From IMG/VR virus record IMGVR_UViG_3300050015_000155, positions 1-23,071 of that record: a stretch of 23,071 nucleotides of DNA; one strand, given 5' to 3'. Numbering within the stretch: position 1 is the first letter of the stretch; each line of letters begins with the position of its first letter. The translations under genes were made by a program, and so were the position numbers. Positions 6,818 to 12,959 of the stretch are shown one piece after another. A model generated the notes under the pieces. That model was given only the letters and a program-made list of their open reading frames with translations. It was not told where the DNA came from and did no database searches. Origin of the DNA: a virus.

Positions 6818-7050
6818 CAGAACTACAAATAGAAGAAGCCAGTTTGAACGCTGAATATCCGCTTCAATTTATTGAAGGTGCCAAATGGTGCAGAGACAAC
6901 GACCAGACGCTGCAAAAGCTGAAGTAGTTGAGGGATAAATATGTTAATAAAATTAATTCAGAATGGCAAAGAGAAGAGACAAGCTCACGAAGAAAAGCCA
7001 TATATTCCTTGATTGTTTCAGAACTTAATAACATAATAAGCGAATCATGA
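6814..7050 (+). pseudogene. Small gene interrupted by an in-frame TAG (amber)
   Basis: The frame opens at ATG 6814, in an ATGA overlap with the previous gene, and meets TAG at 6925-6927 after 37 codons. The same frame then continues without another stop for 40 codons to TGA 7048-7050, which makes an ATGA overlap with the next gene. Both halves look like one helical protein (..DNDQTLQKLK, then LRDKYVNKINSEWQ..), and glutamine at the amber position would fit the helix. A single CAG to TAG change would explain the interruption. Either the gene is broken or TAG is read through at this site. If truncated, the product is 37 residues (6814-6927). Function unknown. Confidence 0.6.
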
Positions 7051-7244
7051 GTATACCAAATAAGATTTACACCCCTGATATGTCAGGATGGGCGCAATGG
7101 ACAAAAAAAGGAATTGGCCAAATGAATCATGAATATATTTCAGTCGAAGCACTGAAAAAGTGGGTAACCGAAAACACTCATTACTGGGAACATTCAGGAG
7201 TTGAGATTATTAAACCAGATGAACTTTTAAAATTTATCGAATGA
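7047..7244 (+). CDS. Small protein of unknown function
   Basis: A 65-residue protein rich in Trp and Lys (SGWAQWTKKGIG, EALKKWVTENTHYWEH) ending KPDELLKFIE. It starts inside the stop of the amber-interrupted frame and overlaps the next start by ATGA. The helix ISVEALKKWV resembles ISFEALKQFL of the gene at 6593, so the two may be diverged relatives. No known domain. Confidence 0.6.
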   Translation: MSIPNKIYTPDMSGWAQWTKKGIGQMNHEYISVEALKKWVTENTHYWEHSGVEIIKPDELLKFIE

Positions 7245-7417
7245 ATTATCACCGGGTAATTACCTACGCAGGAAAAAACTATTTCCTTGCTGAGCTGCTC
7301 ACTGAAAAAGGGCTGATGAAAAACTATTTTGCAATTATAAGGAGGCTGGCGAGGGGCTGGAATCCTAACAGGGCAATTGATCGTCCGATAAACTCATACG
7401 GCAAGTCCCTCCGGTAA
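7241..7417 (+). CDS. Small basic helical protein
   Basis: A 58-residue protein beginning in an ATGA overlap at 7241 and ending TAA 7415-7417. The C-terminal half, IIRRLARGWNPNRAIDRP, carries the R-L-x-x-G-W-x-x-x-x-A-I-x-x-P pattern that I associate with small HTH-like segments in phage HNH and homing-associated proteins, which suggests nucleic-acid binding. An HNH-like gene follows at 7542, so this may be a separated accessory domain; that is inference. The remaining 124 bases up to that gene hold only the very short frame listed next. Confidence 0.55.
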   Translation: MNYHRVITYAGKNYFLAELLTEKGLMKNYFAIIRRLARGWNPNRAIDRPINSYGKSLR

Positions 7418-7479
7418 CTGGGTACGTTCTTCATTATTAATTCACGCATTTTGCTGATTGTTCAAACGCTCTCGGCCCT

Positions 7480-7551
7480 ATGCCTACGCAAATGATTGAC
7501 AACCGGAACAGACGGCGAAAGAGTGGAAGGCTTTTAAAATTATGCAATTGA
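7480..7551 (+). CDS. Possible 23-residue basic peptide
   Basis: ATG 7480 opens a 23-codon frame with a strongly basic core (NRNRRRKSGR), overlapping the next gene start by 10 nt. The frame is also open upstream to 7441 without a start codon, so it may be the remnant of a longer broken gene. There is no independent support. Confidence 0.2.
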   Translation: MPTQMIDNRNRRRKSGRLLKLCN

Positions 7552-8105
7552 TTGAAAAGGGTTACCGATACGAATATTTGATCGAACCAGATGGGACGAT
7601 TTACCGAAAGTCACGCAAAGGGATTAAACCGGTTGAAAAGCGGCTTGGCTCCCGTGGATACTTGGAATTCAAGATGAATAGCAAAACAGTGCTTTATCAT
7701 CAGGAAGTCGCTAAAATGTTGGTTTCAAATCCTAAAAACGGAAATCTGGTATTTTTCAGGTCAAAGGATTATTTCGATGTAAGGCCGGAAAACCTTTACT
7801 GGGTATGGTCGCGGCAGGGGCAAACACTCAAACCACAGGAAGCAATACAAAGATCAACCGACCGGGATTTAATCGCATATTATCGAACTGGAAATAAAGA
7901 AGTTTTAACCAGCGTACTTCAAAGGGAAACGGCTAAAATTAAACCACAGCACGCCGGGGAGGTTTATTTGACGGCTTACAATTACGCTGAACGTGGTTTA
8001 CTCTTTGACGCTCAAAAAGATGTGAGATATTTGCTTTACGCTCATTTGAAATATTCAGGAAAGAAAAGAATTCGAACGGTACAACTTAATGAGAAATTTA
8101 ATTAA
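7542..8105 (+). CDS. HNH-like protein, probably catalytically dead, with extra helical domain
   Basis: A 187-residue protein. Residues 10-90 follow the layout of phage HNH/NUMOD4-type proteins: YLIEPDGTIYRKSRKG, a strand pair ending LYHQEVAKML (H53), an N-P turn (N63-P64), then VFFRSKDYFDVRPENLYWV. In active relatives the segment after N-P reads V-x-H-x-x-x-x-x-x-N-N; here it has FFRSKDY, so the catalytic His is absent. Residues about 100-187 are a helical domain (RDLIAYYRTGNKEVL..) with faint likeness to sigma-factor-like helices, too weak to call. It may have been recruited as a DNA-binding protein. Stop TAA; no overlap with neighbours. Confidence 0.6.
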   Translation: MQLIEKGYRYEYLIEPDGTIYRKSRKGIKPVEKRLGSRGYLEFKMNSKTVLYHQEVAKMLVSNPKNGNLVFFRSKDYFDVRPENLYWVWSRQGQTLKPQEAIQRSTDRDLIAYYRTGNKEVLTSVLQRETAKIKPQHAGEVYLTAYNYAERGLLFDAQKDVRYLLYAHLKYSGKKRIRTVQLNEKFN

Positions 8106-8115
8106 CTTTACAACT

Positions 8116-8235
8116 ATGAACCTGATTTTTGCCCTTTGTGTTATCGGAGTTGTCGCAGTGGTGACAGCATTTTTTACAATGATTTGGATATTAATTGACC
8201 CTAAAGATAAAGATGATGAGAGTAACAACTATTGA
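8116..8235 (+). CDS. Small single-pass membrane protein
   Basis: A 39-residue frame starting at ATG 8116, 10 bases after the previous stop. Residues 2-27 are continuous hydrophobic residues (NLIFALCVIGVVAVVTAFF, then TMIWILI), one clear transmembrane helix, followed by a short charged tail (DPKDKDDE). It overlaps the next gene by 23 nt in another frame. Small one-helix phage proteins can act in superinfection exclusion, membrane remodelling or lysis regulation; nothing decides between these. A holin is unlikely without a lysin nearby. Confidence 0.5.
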   Translation: MNLIFALCVIGVVAVVTAFFTMIWILIDPKDKDDESNNY

Positions 8236-8398
8236 TTACAAGGGAAGTCCTGTAAGGGTTTGCAATGGAGTAGTTTCATTGCTTCAGTTTGGAACAACGA
8301 TTGATGATCATTCAATGCACTATTCTTGGATTACTGTACCAATAAGTAATTTATCGGATGGGTTAATGAAGTTTTTAAAATCCGAAGGATTATTATGA
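8213..8398 (+). CDS. Small protein of unknown function
   Basis: A 61-residue protein started at ATG 8213 (a second ATG lies at 8216; a TTG at 8195 would enter deeper into the membrane-protein gene). It is strand-rich (VTTIDYKGSPVRVCNGVVSLLQF) with a final helix (LSDGLMKFLKSEGLL). No domain recognised. It overlaps the next gene by ATGA. Confidence 0.55.
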   Translation: MMRVTTIDYKGSPVRVCNGVVSLLQFGTTIDDHSMHYSWITVPISNLSDGLMKFLKSEGLL

Positions 8399-8607
8399 TT
8401 CCAATTGAACATCAGCTAAAATGTGAGGGATGCGGGAAAATCCTTGATATGCGAGACCCTTCAATACTTTGTCATGGATGGATTGAGAATGGCGAAATTG
8501 TATGTTATCTCGACGAAGGTGAACACTCAATTCCTTATAGTGGTTCACAGAAAATTGGAGAACCTATTTTTTGGACAAAAGATAAAGAACCAATTCATTT
8601 AAATTAA
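8395..8607 (+). CDS. Small putative zinc-binding protein
   Basis: A 70-residue protein with C10-x2-C13 and a second cluster C26-H27 and C37, spaced as a compact zinc site, around a conserved-looking block LDMRDPSILCHGWIENGEI. There is no HTH or catalytic residue. Begins in an ATGA overlap. A zinc-stabilised adaptor or inhibitor is possible; function unknown. Confidence 0.6.
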   Translation: MIPIEHQLKCEGCGKILDMRDPSILCHGWIENGEIVCYLDEGEHSIPYSGSQKIGEPIFWTKDKEPIHLN

Positions 8608-8612
8608 AGACG

Positions 8613-8819
8613 ATGAAAAGTGAAGCACTTGATTATATTTTGCAAAAAGCACATAATGCAATGTTGGATGAGATTATCGATGCCAATCTTAAAATATTAA
8701 CACAGCAACCATTTAAGTCAAGTGTGGAATATTTTTGTGAGAGTGGGAAATGTTCTGGTAGTTTTAGGATTGCACTCAGGGAGATGCTTGATTATTACGG
8801 TAAAATATGCGAACAATGA
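8613..8819 (+). CDS. Small helical protein of unknown function
   Basis: A 68-residue, mainly helical protein with two Cys (FCESGKCSG) mid-length. It starts 5 bases after the previous stop and ends in an ATGA overlap with the next gene. No recognised domain. Confidence 0.55.
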   Translation: MKSEALDYILQKAHNAMLDEIIDANLKILTQQPFKSSVEYFCESGKCSGSFRIALREMLDYYGKICEQ

Positions 8820-9016
8820 TTAAGCAACCCCTTACTTTCACGACAGATAGACCCCTGGAACCCGGCACAATCTACCAGATAACCAACGGGACAGAAAAGC
8901 GGGTAATTTCAACAGGATCAGTAAGCCGGGCCAAACTTACCGGACACTGGAAAATAATTCGTGAGTTTAAATCTGAAATAATAAATCGAGATGAAAATAA
9001 TAATCAACACGAGTAA
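8816..9016 (+). CDS. Small strand-rich protein of unknown function
   Basis: A 66-residue protein started at ATG 8816 in the ATGA overlap (an ATG at 8807 is possible). The pattern PLTFTTDRPLEPGTIYQIT and the closing SRAKLTGHWKIIREF suggest a small beta-barrel. It overlaps the next gene by 26 nt. Function unknown. Confidence 0.55.
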   Translation: MIKQPLTFTTDRPLEPGTIYQITNGTEKRVISTGSVSRAKLTGHWKIIREFKSEIINRDENNNQHE

Positions 9017-9155
9017 GTTGATCCAAAAGCTGGAATTTGAAGAAAACGGCAAGGCTGTTTGTTTTAACGAATTTTCAGAAAGTGACAAACTGGAAGTGAT
9101 TTATAATCTTGAGAGTTGTGTCAAAATTTTGAAACTAATTATAAAGCAGGGATGA
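8991..9155 (+). CDS. Small protein of unknown function
   Basis: A 54-residue frame from ATG 8991 to TGA 9153-9155. It fills the apparent gap between its neighbours and links to the next gene by ATGA, which supports it despite its length. The sequence is helical (SKLIQKLEFEENGKAVCF, LEVIYNLESCVKILKL). No known domain. Confidence 0.5.
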   Translation: MKIIINTSKLIQKLEFEENGKAVCFNEFSESDKLEVIYNLESCVKILKLIIKQG

Positions 9156-9355
9156 AAAACTTTAGACTAACCGTTGATTATGTTTTTACTGCTCAATTTT
9201 GGGTTACAGCTGAACACGAGGTTGACGCGAAAGTATTGATAAAAGACAAGGTTAGAGTAGTGGCCGGGATTAATCAGCTATCTGTCCGAATCAAAGACAA
9301 AGAGATGTCCGGTCAACCGACCAGGATTGAATTTAAGAAAATCGCAGAGATATGA
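9152..9355 (+). CDS. Small protein of unknown function
   Basis: A 67-residue protein started at ATG 9152 in an ATGA overlap, in preference to an in-frame GTG at 9116 inside the previous gene. It is beta-rich (FRLTVDYVFTAQFWVTAEHEVDA) with a Lys-rich second half. It overlaps the following gene by ATGA. Function unknown. Confidence 0.6.
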   Translation: MKNFRLTVDYVFTAQFWVTAEHEVDAKVLIKDKVRVVAGINQLSVRIKDKEMSGQPTRIEFKKIAEI

Positions 9356-9543
9356 TCGATAGTTACAGAACCGCTTTAGACCGACGCATAGCAGCCGGAA
9401 AGGTTCACCTGAACGACAAAGGTACCCTAATCACCGCTTGCTTTGAACGGGGTGCAGAATCGGTTGTAATCGTGGATGGGGAGGAATATATTTTGAAAGA
9501 GACAGATAATCTGATTACAAACGGCTGGAATAAAGAAAATTAA
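9352..9543 (+). CDS. Small protein of unknown function
   Basis: A 63-residue protein, last of the overlap-linked small-gene chain. It opens with a helix (SYRTALDRRIAAGKVHL) and continues with strands (TLITACFERGAESVVIVDG). The stop TAA is followed by a promoter for the HNH-AP2 gene. No domain recognised. Confidence 0.55.
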   Translation: MIDSYRTALDRRIAAGKVHLNDKGTLITACFERGAESVVIVDGEEYILKETDNLITNGWNKEN

Positions 9544-9573
9544 ACCAACTTAGTATATTGTTAATTATTTTTG

Positions 9574-9581
9574 TATCTTTG
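9574..9581 (+). promoter_or_regulatory. -7 promoter element before the HNH-AP2 gene
   Basis: TATCTTTG matches TAnnTTTG in a very AT-rich gap of 56 bases. The nearest TTG upstream (9558-9560) is only 13 bases away, closer than usual, so the upstream half is weak. The predicted start site is near 9586-9589. Confidence 0.5.
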
Positions 9582-9610
9582 TAATGCAGTACGGTTAACA
9601 TGAAAAATAT

Positions 9611-9688
9611 AAATCACCCATCAGTTACATTGCCCAATGTCAATTTTTTGACAGACCGGACTGCCTTTGTAATTGGTGGGTGTGATTT
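9611..9688 (+). ncRNA. Structured leader: 19-bp hairpin with inner stem
   Basis: AAATCAC (9611-9617) pairs with GTGATTT (9682-9688), and 9618-9629 pairs with 9668-9679 over 12 bp including two G-U wobbles, with only a 2-base bulge (9680-9681) between them. Inside, TGTCAA (9638-9643) and TTGACA (9648-9653) form a 6-bp stem with a TTTT loop. The wobble pairs point to an RNA rather than a DNA element. The stem ends 1 base before ATG 9690, so it could control translation of the nuclease. The same bases can also be read as the N-terminal 30 codons if translation starts at 9600. Confidence 0.5.
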
Positions 9689-9689
9689 T

Positions 9690-10229
9690 ATGAAGGAAAT
9701 TCTATTAAGTCAACAAAGCAAAAAAAACAAAGGTAAGTACGTTGCATTAGTCGACGATGAAGATTATGAATACCTAAATCAATTCAAGTGGCGTGCCGTG
9801 AAAGATTACAATACGTTTTATGCGTCAAGGAGTATTATGGTAAACGGATTACGCAAGGATATAAAAATGCACCGTTTAATTATGAACGTAAGTGATCCGA
9901 AAATATTAATTGATCATTTTTATGGTAACGGTATTAACAATCAAAGATATAATTTGAGAATATGCGATAATAAACAGAATCAGCAAAACGCTAATCCTCA
10001 AACAAATAACAAATCAAAATACAAGGGCGTATCGTTTAATAAAATTAAAAATAAGTGGAGGGCCAGAATTACAGTTGATAAAAAAACAATCTCATTAGGA
10101 TACTTCAGAGAGGAAAGAGAGGCAGCACACGTGTATAATGAAAACTGCCTTAAGTATTTTGGTTCATACGCAAATCCGAACGAACTGTGGAAGCTCAAAG
10201 GAACTTCACCAAAGCAGATTAAAAAATAA
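9690..10229 (+). CDS. HNH endonuclease with AP2 DNA-binding domain (homing type)
   Basis: I start at ATG 9690, giving 179 residues, because MKEILLSQ..GKYVALVDDEDYEYLNQFKW is the usual beginning of this family. An in-frame ATG at 9600 would add 30 unrelated residues encoded by the hairpin. In the longer numbering, H91 (KMHRLIMN), D105-H106 (LIDHFYGN) and N113-N114 plus N118 form the HNH site, and residues 139-195 (YKGVSFNKIKNKWRARI..SLGYFREEREAAHVYN) form an AP2 domain. Such proteins are free-standing homing nucleases that cut an intronless or vacant allele and spread by repair. Its own promoter and leader, and the break it makes in the overlap chain, fit an inserted selfish gene next to the terminase genes. 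Confidence 0.85.
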   Translation: MKEILLSQQSKKNKGKYVALVDDEDYEYLNQFKWRAVKDYNTFYASRSIMVNGLRKDIKMHRLIMNVSDPKILIDHFYGNGINNQRYNLRICDNKQNQQNANPQTNNKSKYKGVSFNKIKNKWRARITVDKKTISLGYFREEREAAHVYNENCLKYFGSYANPNELWKLKGTSPKQIKK

Positions 10230-10232
10230 TAG

Positions 10233-10263
10233 TTGTAACATATTGAAATATTGTTTAATTTTG
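10233..10263 (+). promoter_or_regulatory. Promoter at the head of the late module
   Basis: TTG (10233-10235), a 20-base spacer and TAATTTTG (10256-10263) fit the Bacteroidota consensus. The ATG of the next gene lies 5 bases after the -7 element, so the transcript would be leaderless or nearly so. It is placed to drive the terminase genes and perhaps the structural operon. Confidence 0.55.
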
Positions 10264-10268
10264 TTGGT

Positions 10269-10478
10269 ATGGCAGAATATAAGTACATCTCATTTGAAGA
10301 GGTTGAAACAAAAGGCAAAACCAGAAAATTCAATTGCCTGAATAAAAAGAGTGGTTTTGTACTGGGCGAAGTGAAATGGATTACAGGATGGAGGCAGTAC
10401 TGTTTTCTTCCAACAGAGTACACTCAATTCAGCGTAGGTTGCCTAAACGACATAATTGATTTTATTAAAAAGTTATGA
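10269..10478 (+). CDS. Small protein of unknown function preceding the terminase
   Basis: A 69-residue protein started at ATG 10269 (MAEYKYISFEEV). An in-frame TTG at 10251 falls within the promoter and is rejected. It is strand-rich with Trp (GEVKWITGWRQYCFL) and ends in an ATGA overlap with the terminase small subunit, so it is probably co-translated with it. A packaging accessory role is inference. Confidence 0.6.
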   Translation: MAEYKYISFEEVETKGKTRKFNCLNKKSGFVLGEVKWITGWRQYCFLPTEYTQFSVGCLNDIIDFIKKL

Positions 10479-11053
10479 GTGAAGAGGTTAAACAATACAC
10501 ACTTGAAGAGCTAAGGGAAGAACTGAATGAAAAGCAAAGAATATTTTGCCATTCTTATATAATTGCATGGAATAAAACAAAATCTTATAAGACCGCGTAT
10601 GGTGAAATGGATGATAATTCAGCGGCTGTAAGTGCGCACAATTTACTAAGAAATACTAAGATAGAACAGTACATTAATTTTATCAATAATGTTGATAATT
10701 TAGAAAAAGAGGCGGGTATAACAAAACTAAGAAACCTCTTAGAGCTTACAAAAATAGCCTACACTTCAATCGCTTCGCTTCATAATACGTGGATAACCCT
10801 TCATGAGTTTGAATCATTAACCGATGATCAAAAATCTGCAATCGAATCAATAGAGACCAAAACAGTAACGATAAATTTCGATGAAACGACAAAAGAAGTC
10901 GAATATGTTAAGTTGAAATTATTCAGCAAACAGGCCGCAATTGAGTCAATAAACAAGATGCTGGGCTACAATTTACCTGAAAAGAGGGAGTTAAAACTTG
11001 AAACAGAAATTAAGACAGTAATTAAGTGGGGTGATAAAGAAATAGAAATTTAA
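10475..11053 (+). CDS. terS: Terminase small subunit
   Basis: A 192-residue protein. Residues about 18-70 show the Terminase_2-like HTH pattern: NEKQRIFCHSYIIAWNKTKS followed by YKTAYGE and SAHNLLRNTKIEQYI. After it comes a helical oligomerisation region and a C-terminal segment with LFSKQAAIESINKMLGYN, where small subunits contact the large subunit. It recognises the packaging start site and hands DNA to the large subunit, whose gene begins 4 bases later. Length and placement are typical. The packaging site itself (cos or pac) cannot be read here. Confidence 0.85.
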   Translation: MSEEVKQYTLEELREELNEKQRIFCHSYIIAWNKTKSYKTAYGEMDDNSAAVSAHNLLRNTKIEQYINFINNVDNLEKEAGITKLRNLLELTKIAYTSIASLHNTWITLHEFESLTDDQKSAIESIETKTVTINFDETTKEVEYVKLKLFSKQAAIESINKMLGYNLPEKRELKLETEIKTVIKWGDKEIEI

Positions 11054-11057
11054 TCCA

Positions 11058-12452
11058 ATGATTGAATTAACCGCAAAACAAACCGAGGCAATGCAGGCAG
11101 TCGAATCAGAACGGTTCGATTTTATTTTATACGGCGGAGCCATAAGGGGGGGTAAAACAGTCTGGGGGCTTTCTGCCTTACTTGTTTTGTGTCAGATTTA
11201 CCCTAAAAGCCGGTGGTGCATAATTCGTGAAGATTTAGAAAAGATCAGAACCACTACAATTCCATCGTTTACAAAACTGGAACCTTCAGGAAAACTTCGA
11301 CAATCCCCGTATGAATATGTACACCCAAATGGATCGGTAATACTTTTCAAGTCAGAAAATTACGCTTTAGATAAGGATTTGGACTGGATGAAGGGACTGG
11401 AGGTTAACGGAATTCTGTTTGAAGAGATAAACGAATGCCAGAAACAGACCTTTTTTAAGGCGTTTGAACGTTCAGGCACATGGATATTGACAGGCGCAAA
11501 ATATCAGCCAAAACCTATTGTATTAGCCACGTGCAACCCGACATACGGATGGGTAAAAGAGTTGATCTATGACAGATGGAAAATAGGTTCTTTACCTGTG
11601 AGGTGGAAATACATTCCCGCAAAAATCACTGATAACGTTGATAAAGATGGAAAGTTAAATCTTCCACAGGCGTATATTGATAACCTCAGCAACCTTCCAA
11701 TATTTGAATACATGGTGTTTGTTGAAGGGAACTGGGATATTCAGCTAAAAACAGGAGGTGAATATTTAAGATCATTTGAACTTTCAAAGCACGTTAAACC
11801 AATAAAAAGAGATGACAGCGCCACTATTCATATTTCAATTGACTCGAATGTTTATCCCTACATCGCAGTTTCTGTATTTCAGTTGATCAAAAATGGAAGT
11901 AATTGGATAGTGAGGCAGATAGATGAACTCCCAGCTATCGACCCGGATAACTCAGCACTTAGGGCCGGGAAAAAAATAGCTAACTATCTGATAGGGTATA
12001 CTCAACCAGTTTTTTTATACGGTGACAGATCAACAAAAAGCCGAAATAATATTGATGACAACAAAAGGTCGTTCTATCAAATTGTCAATGAAACCATACA
12101 AACAAGCGGATTTACAACTGTTGATAAAATGGACAAACACGCCCCGCCTGTTGCTTCGATAGGGGACTTTGTTAATTCGATATTTGATGGAATGGTAAAG
12201 GGTATAGAAATTGAGATAGGTGAAAACTGTAAGGCTTCCATTTCAGATTACATCGAAACAAAGACAGACAAAGACGGAGGGATTCTGAAAAAGAGAATAA
12301 CCGACCCGAAAACGAAAGTCAGCTACGAACCGCACGGGCATTTAACCGACTGTTTGAAGGATTTTATTTACCAGGCATTCACCGAGGAGTATAATTCATG
12401 GTTAAAACGATTTGATGTGAATGAATATTACTCAAATATTACCTTTAACTAA
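11058..12452 (+). CDS. terL: Terminase large subunit
   Basis: A 464-residue packaging motor. The ATPase domain has Walker A G26-T34 (GGAIRGGKT), Walker B with catalytic Glu in GILFEEIN (E122-E123) and the coupling motif VLATCNP (155-161). The nuclease domain has the RNase H-like acidic residues D262 (HISIDSN), D323 (LYGDRSTKS) and D431 (GHLTDCLKDF). It hydrolyses ATP to push DNA through the portal and cuts concatemers. All expected motifs are present and the length is usual for the Terminase_6/PBSX-like group, though I cannot fix the subgroup by eye. Confidence 0.95.
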   Translation: MIELTAKQTEAMQAVESERFDFILYGGAIRGGKTVWGLSALLVLCQIYPKSRWCIIREDLEKIRTTTIPSFTKLEPSGKLRQSPYEYVHPNGSVILFKSENYALDKDLDWMKGLEVNGILFEEINECQKQTFFKAFERSGTWILTGAKYQPKPIVLATCNPTYGWVKELIYDRWKIGSLPVRWKYIPAKITDNVDKDGKLNLPQAYIDNLSNLPIFEYMVFVEGNWDIQLKTGGEYLRSFELSKHVKPIKRDDSATIHISIDSNVYPYIAVSVFQLIKNGSNWIVRQIDELPAIDPDNSALRAGKKIANYLIGYTQPVFLYGDRSTKSRNNIDDNKRSFYQIVNETIQTSGFTTVDKMDKHAPPVASIGDFVNSIFDGMVKGIEIEIGENCKASISDYIETKTDKDGGILKKRITDPKTKVSYEPHGHLTDCLKDFIYQAFTEEYNSWLKRFDVNEYYSNITFN

Positions 12453-12519
12453 CGGAAAAATAACAGTGCCACATCATAAAAACAACGCCAAATGTTAATA
12501 TATTGCTAAAATATATGAA

Positions 12520-12876
12520 ATGGATAAATTAGGTATAGATGATTTTAATTATCACGAAAATGTTTACACGCGAGGCGGGTTTAAATATAGCGTGAATTCA
12601 TTGATTGAGGCTTCAAAAGATTTAATTCCATTCAAAATGCCATTGTGTGGTATTGATATTAGTGTGGAGCCGTGGGGCAAAATGACAATTAAAAGTTTTA
12701 TTTATCATTCAAAAAGAGTAAGTAACTGTACTCTCGATCATCCTGTAATTTTAGATGACACTGGATATATTTGCGACGGATGGCATAGGGTTGTAATGGC
12801 TGTCTTAAGAGGTGATGAGTATATTATGGCAAAAAGATTGATCGTCATGCCTGAAAATATTGGAAAAGACACCTAA
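12520..12876 (+). CDS. ParB-like (sulfiredoxin-fold) protein
   Basis: A 118-residue protein. Residues 74-107 read HPVILDDTGYICDGWHRVVM and then AVLRGDEYIMAKRL, the core of the ParB/Srx-like domain, with D86-G87-x-H89-R90 in the place where ParB proteins bind nucleotide. There is no HTH after it, so it is not a full partition protein. It sits alone between the terminase and portal genes, with 67-base and 83-base gaps, unlike its tightly packed neighbours, and has somewhat higher A/T, so it may be a later insertion. Possible roles are a nuclease-like packaging accessory, a DNA-modifying or NTP-binding protein. Confidence 0.7.
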   Translation: MDKLGIDDFNYHENVYTRGGFKYSVNSLIEASKDLIPFKMPLCGIDISVEPWGKMTIKSFIYHSKRVSNCTLDHPVILDDTGYICDGWHRVVMAVLRGDEYIMAKRLIVMPENIGKDT

Positions 12877-12932
12877 TTAGTGGCGGTTGATAAAAAAACT
12901 GTTGTAAAACATAGTTTCTCAATAAAACTTTT

Positions 12933-12940
12933 TACATTTG
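12933..12940 (+). promoter_or_regulatory. -7 promoter element before the portal gene
   Basis: TACATTTG matches TAnnTTTG, 19 bases before the GTG start. No TTTG stands at the expected upstream distance. It may restart transcription of the head genes after the ParB-like insert. Confidence 0.4.
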
Positions 12941-12959
12941 CAAGAGTAAATCCGACCAT

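Noticed and set aside
6814-7050. Genome-wide reassignment of TAG to an amino acid
   Set aside because: The terminase, portal, capsid, connector and tube genes contain no in-frame TAG. Recoded phages show many in late genes. Local readthrough or mutation is enough here.
7418-7541. A tRNA or other small RNA in the gap before the HNH-like gene
   Set aside because: No acceptor, anticodon and T-arm pairing could be assembled, and no conserved T-loop sequence is present.
9600-9689. N-terminal 30-residue extension of the HNH-AP2 protein
   Set aside because: The extension does not resemble the family, whose usual start matches ATG 9690, and the bases form a strong RNA hairpin. A start at 9600 is still possible.
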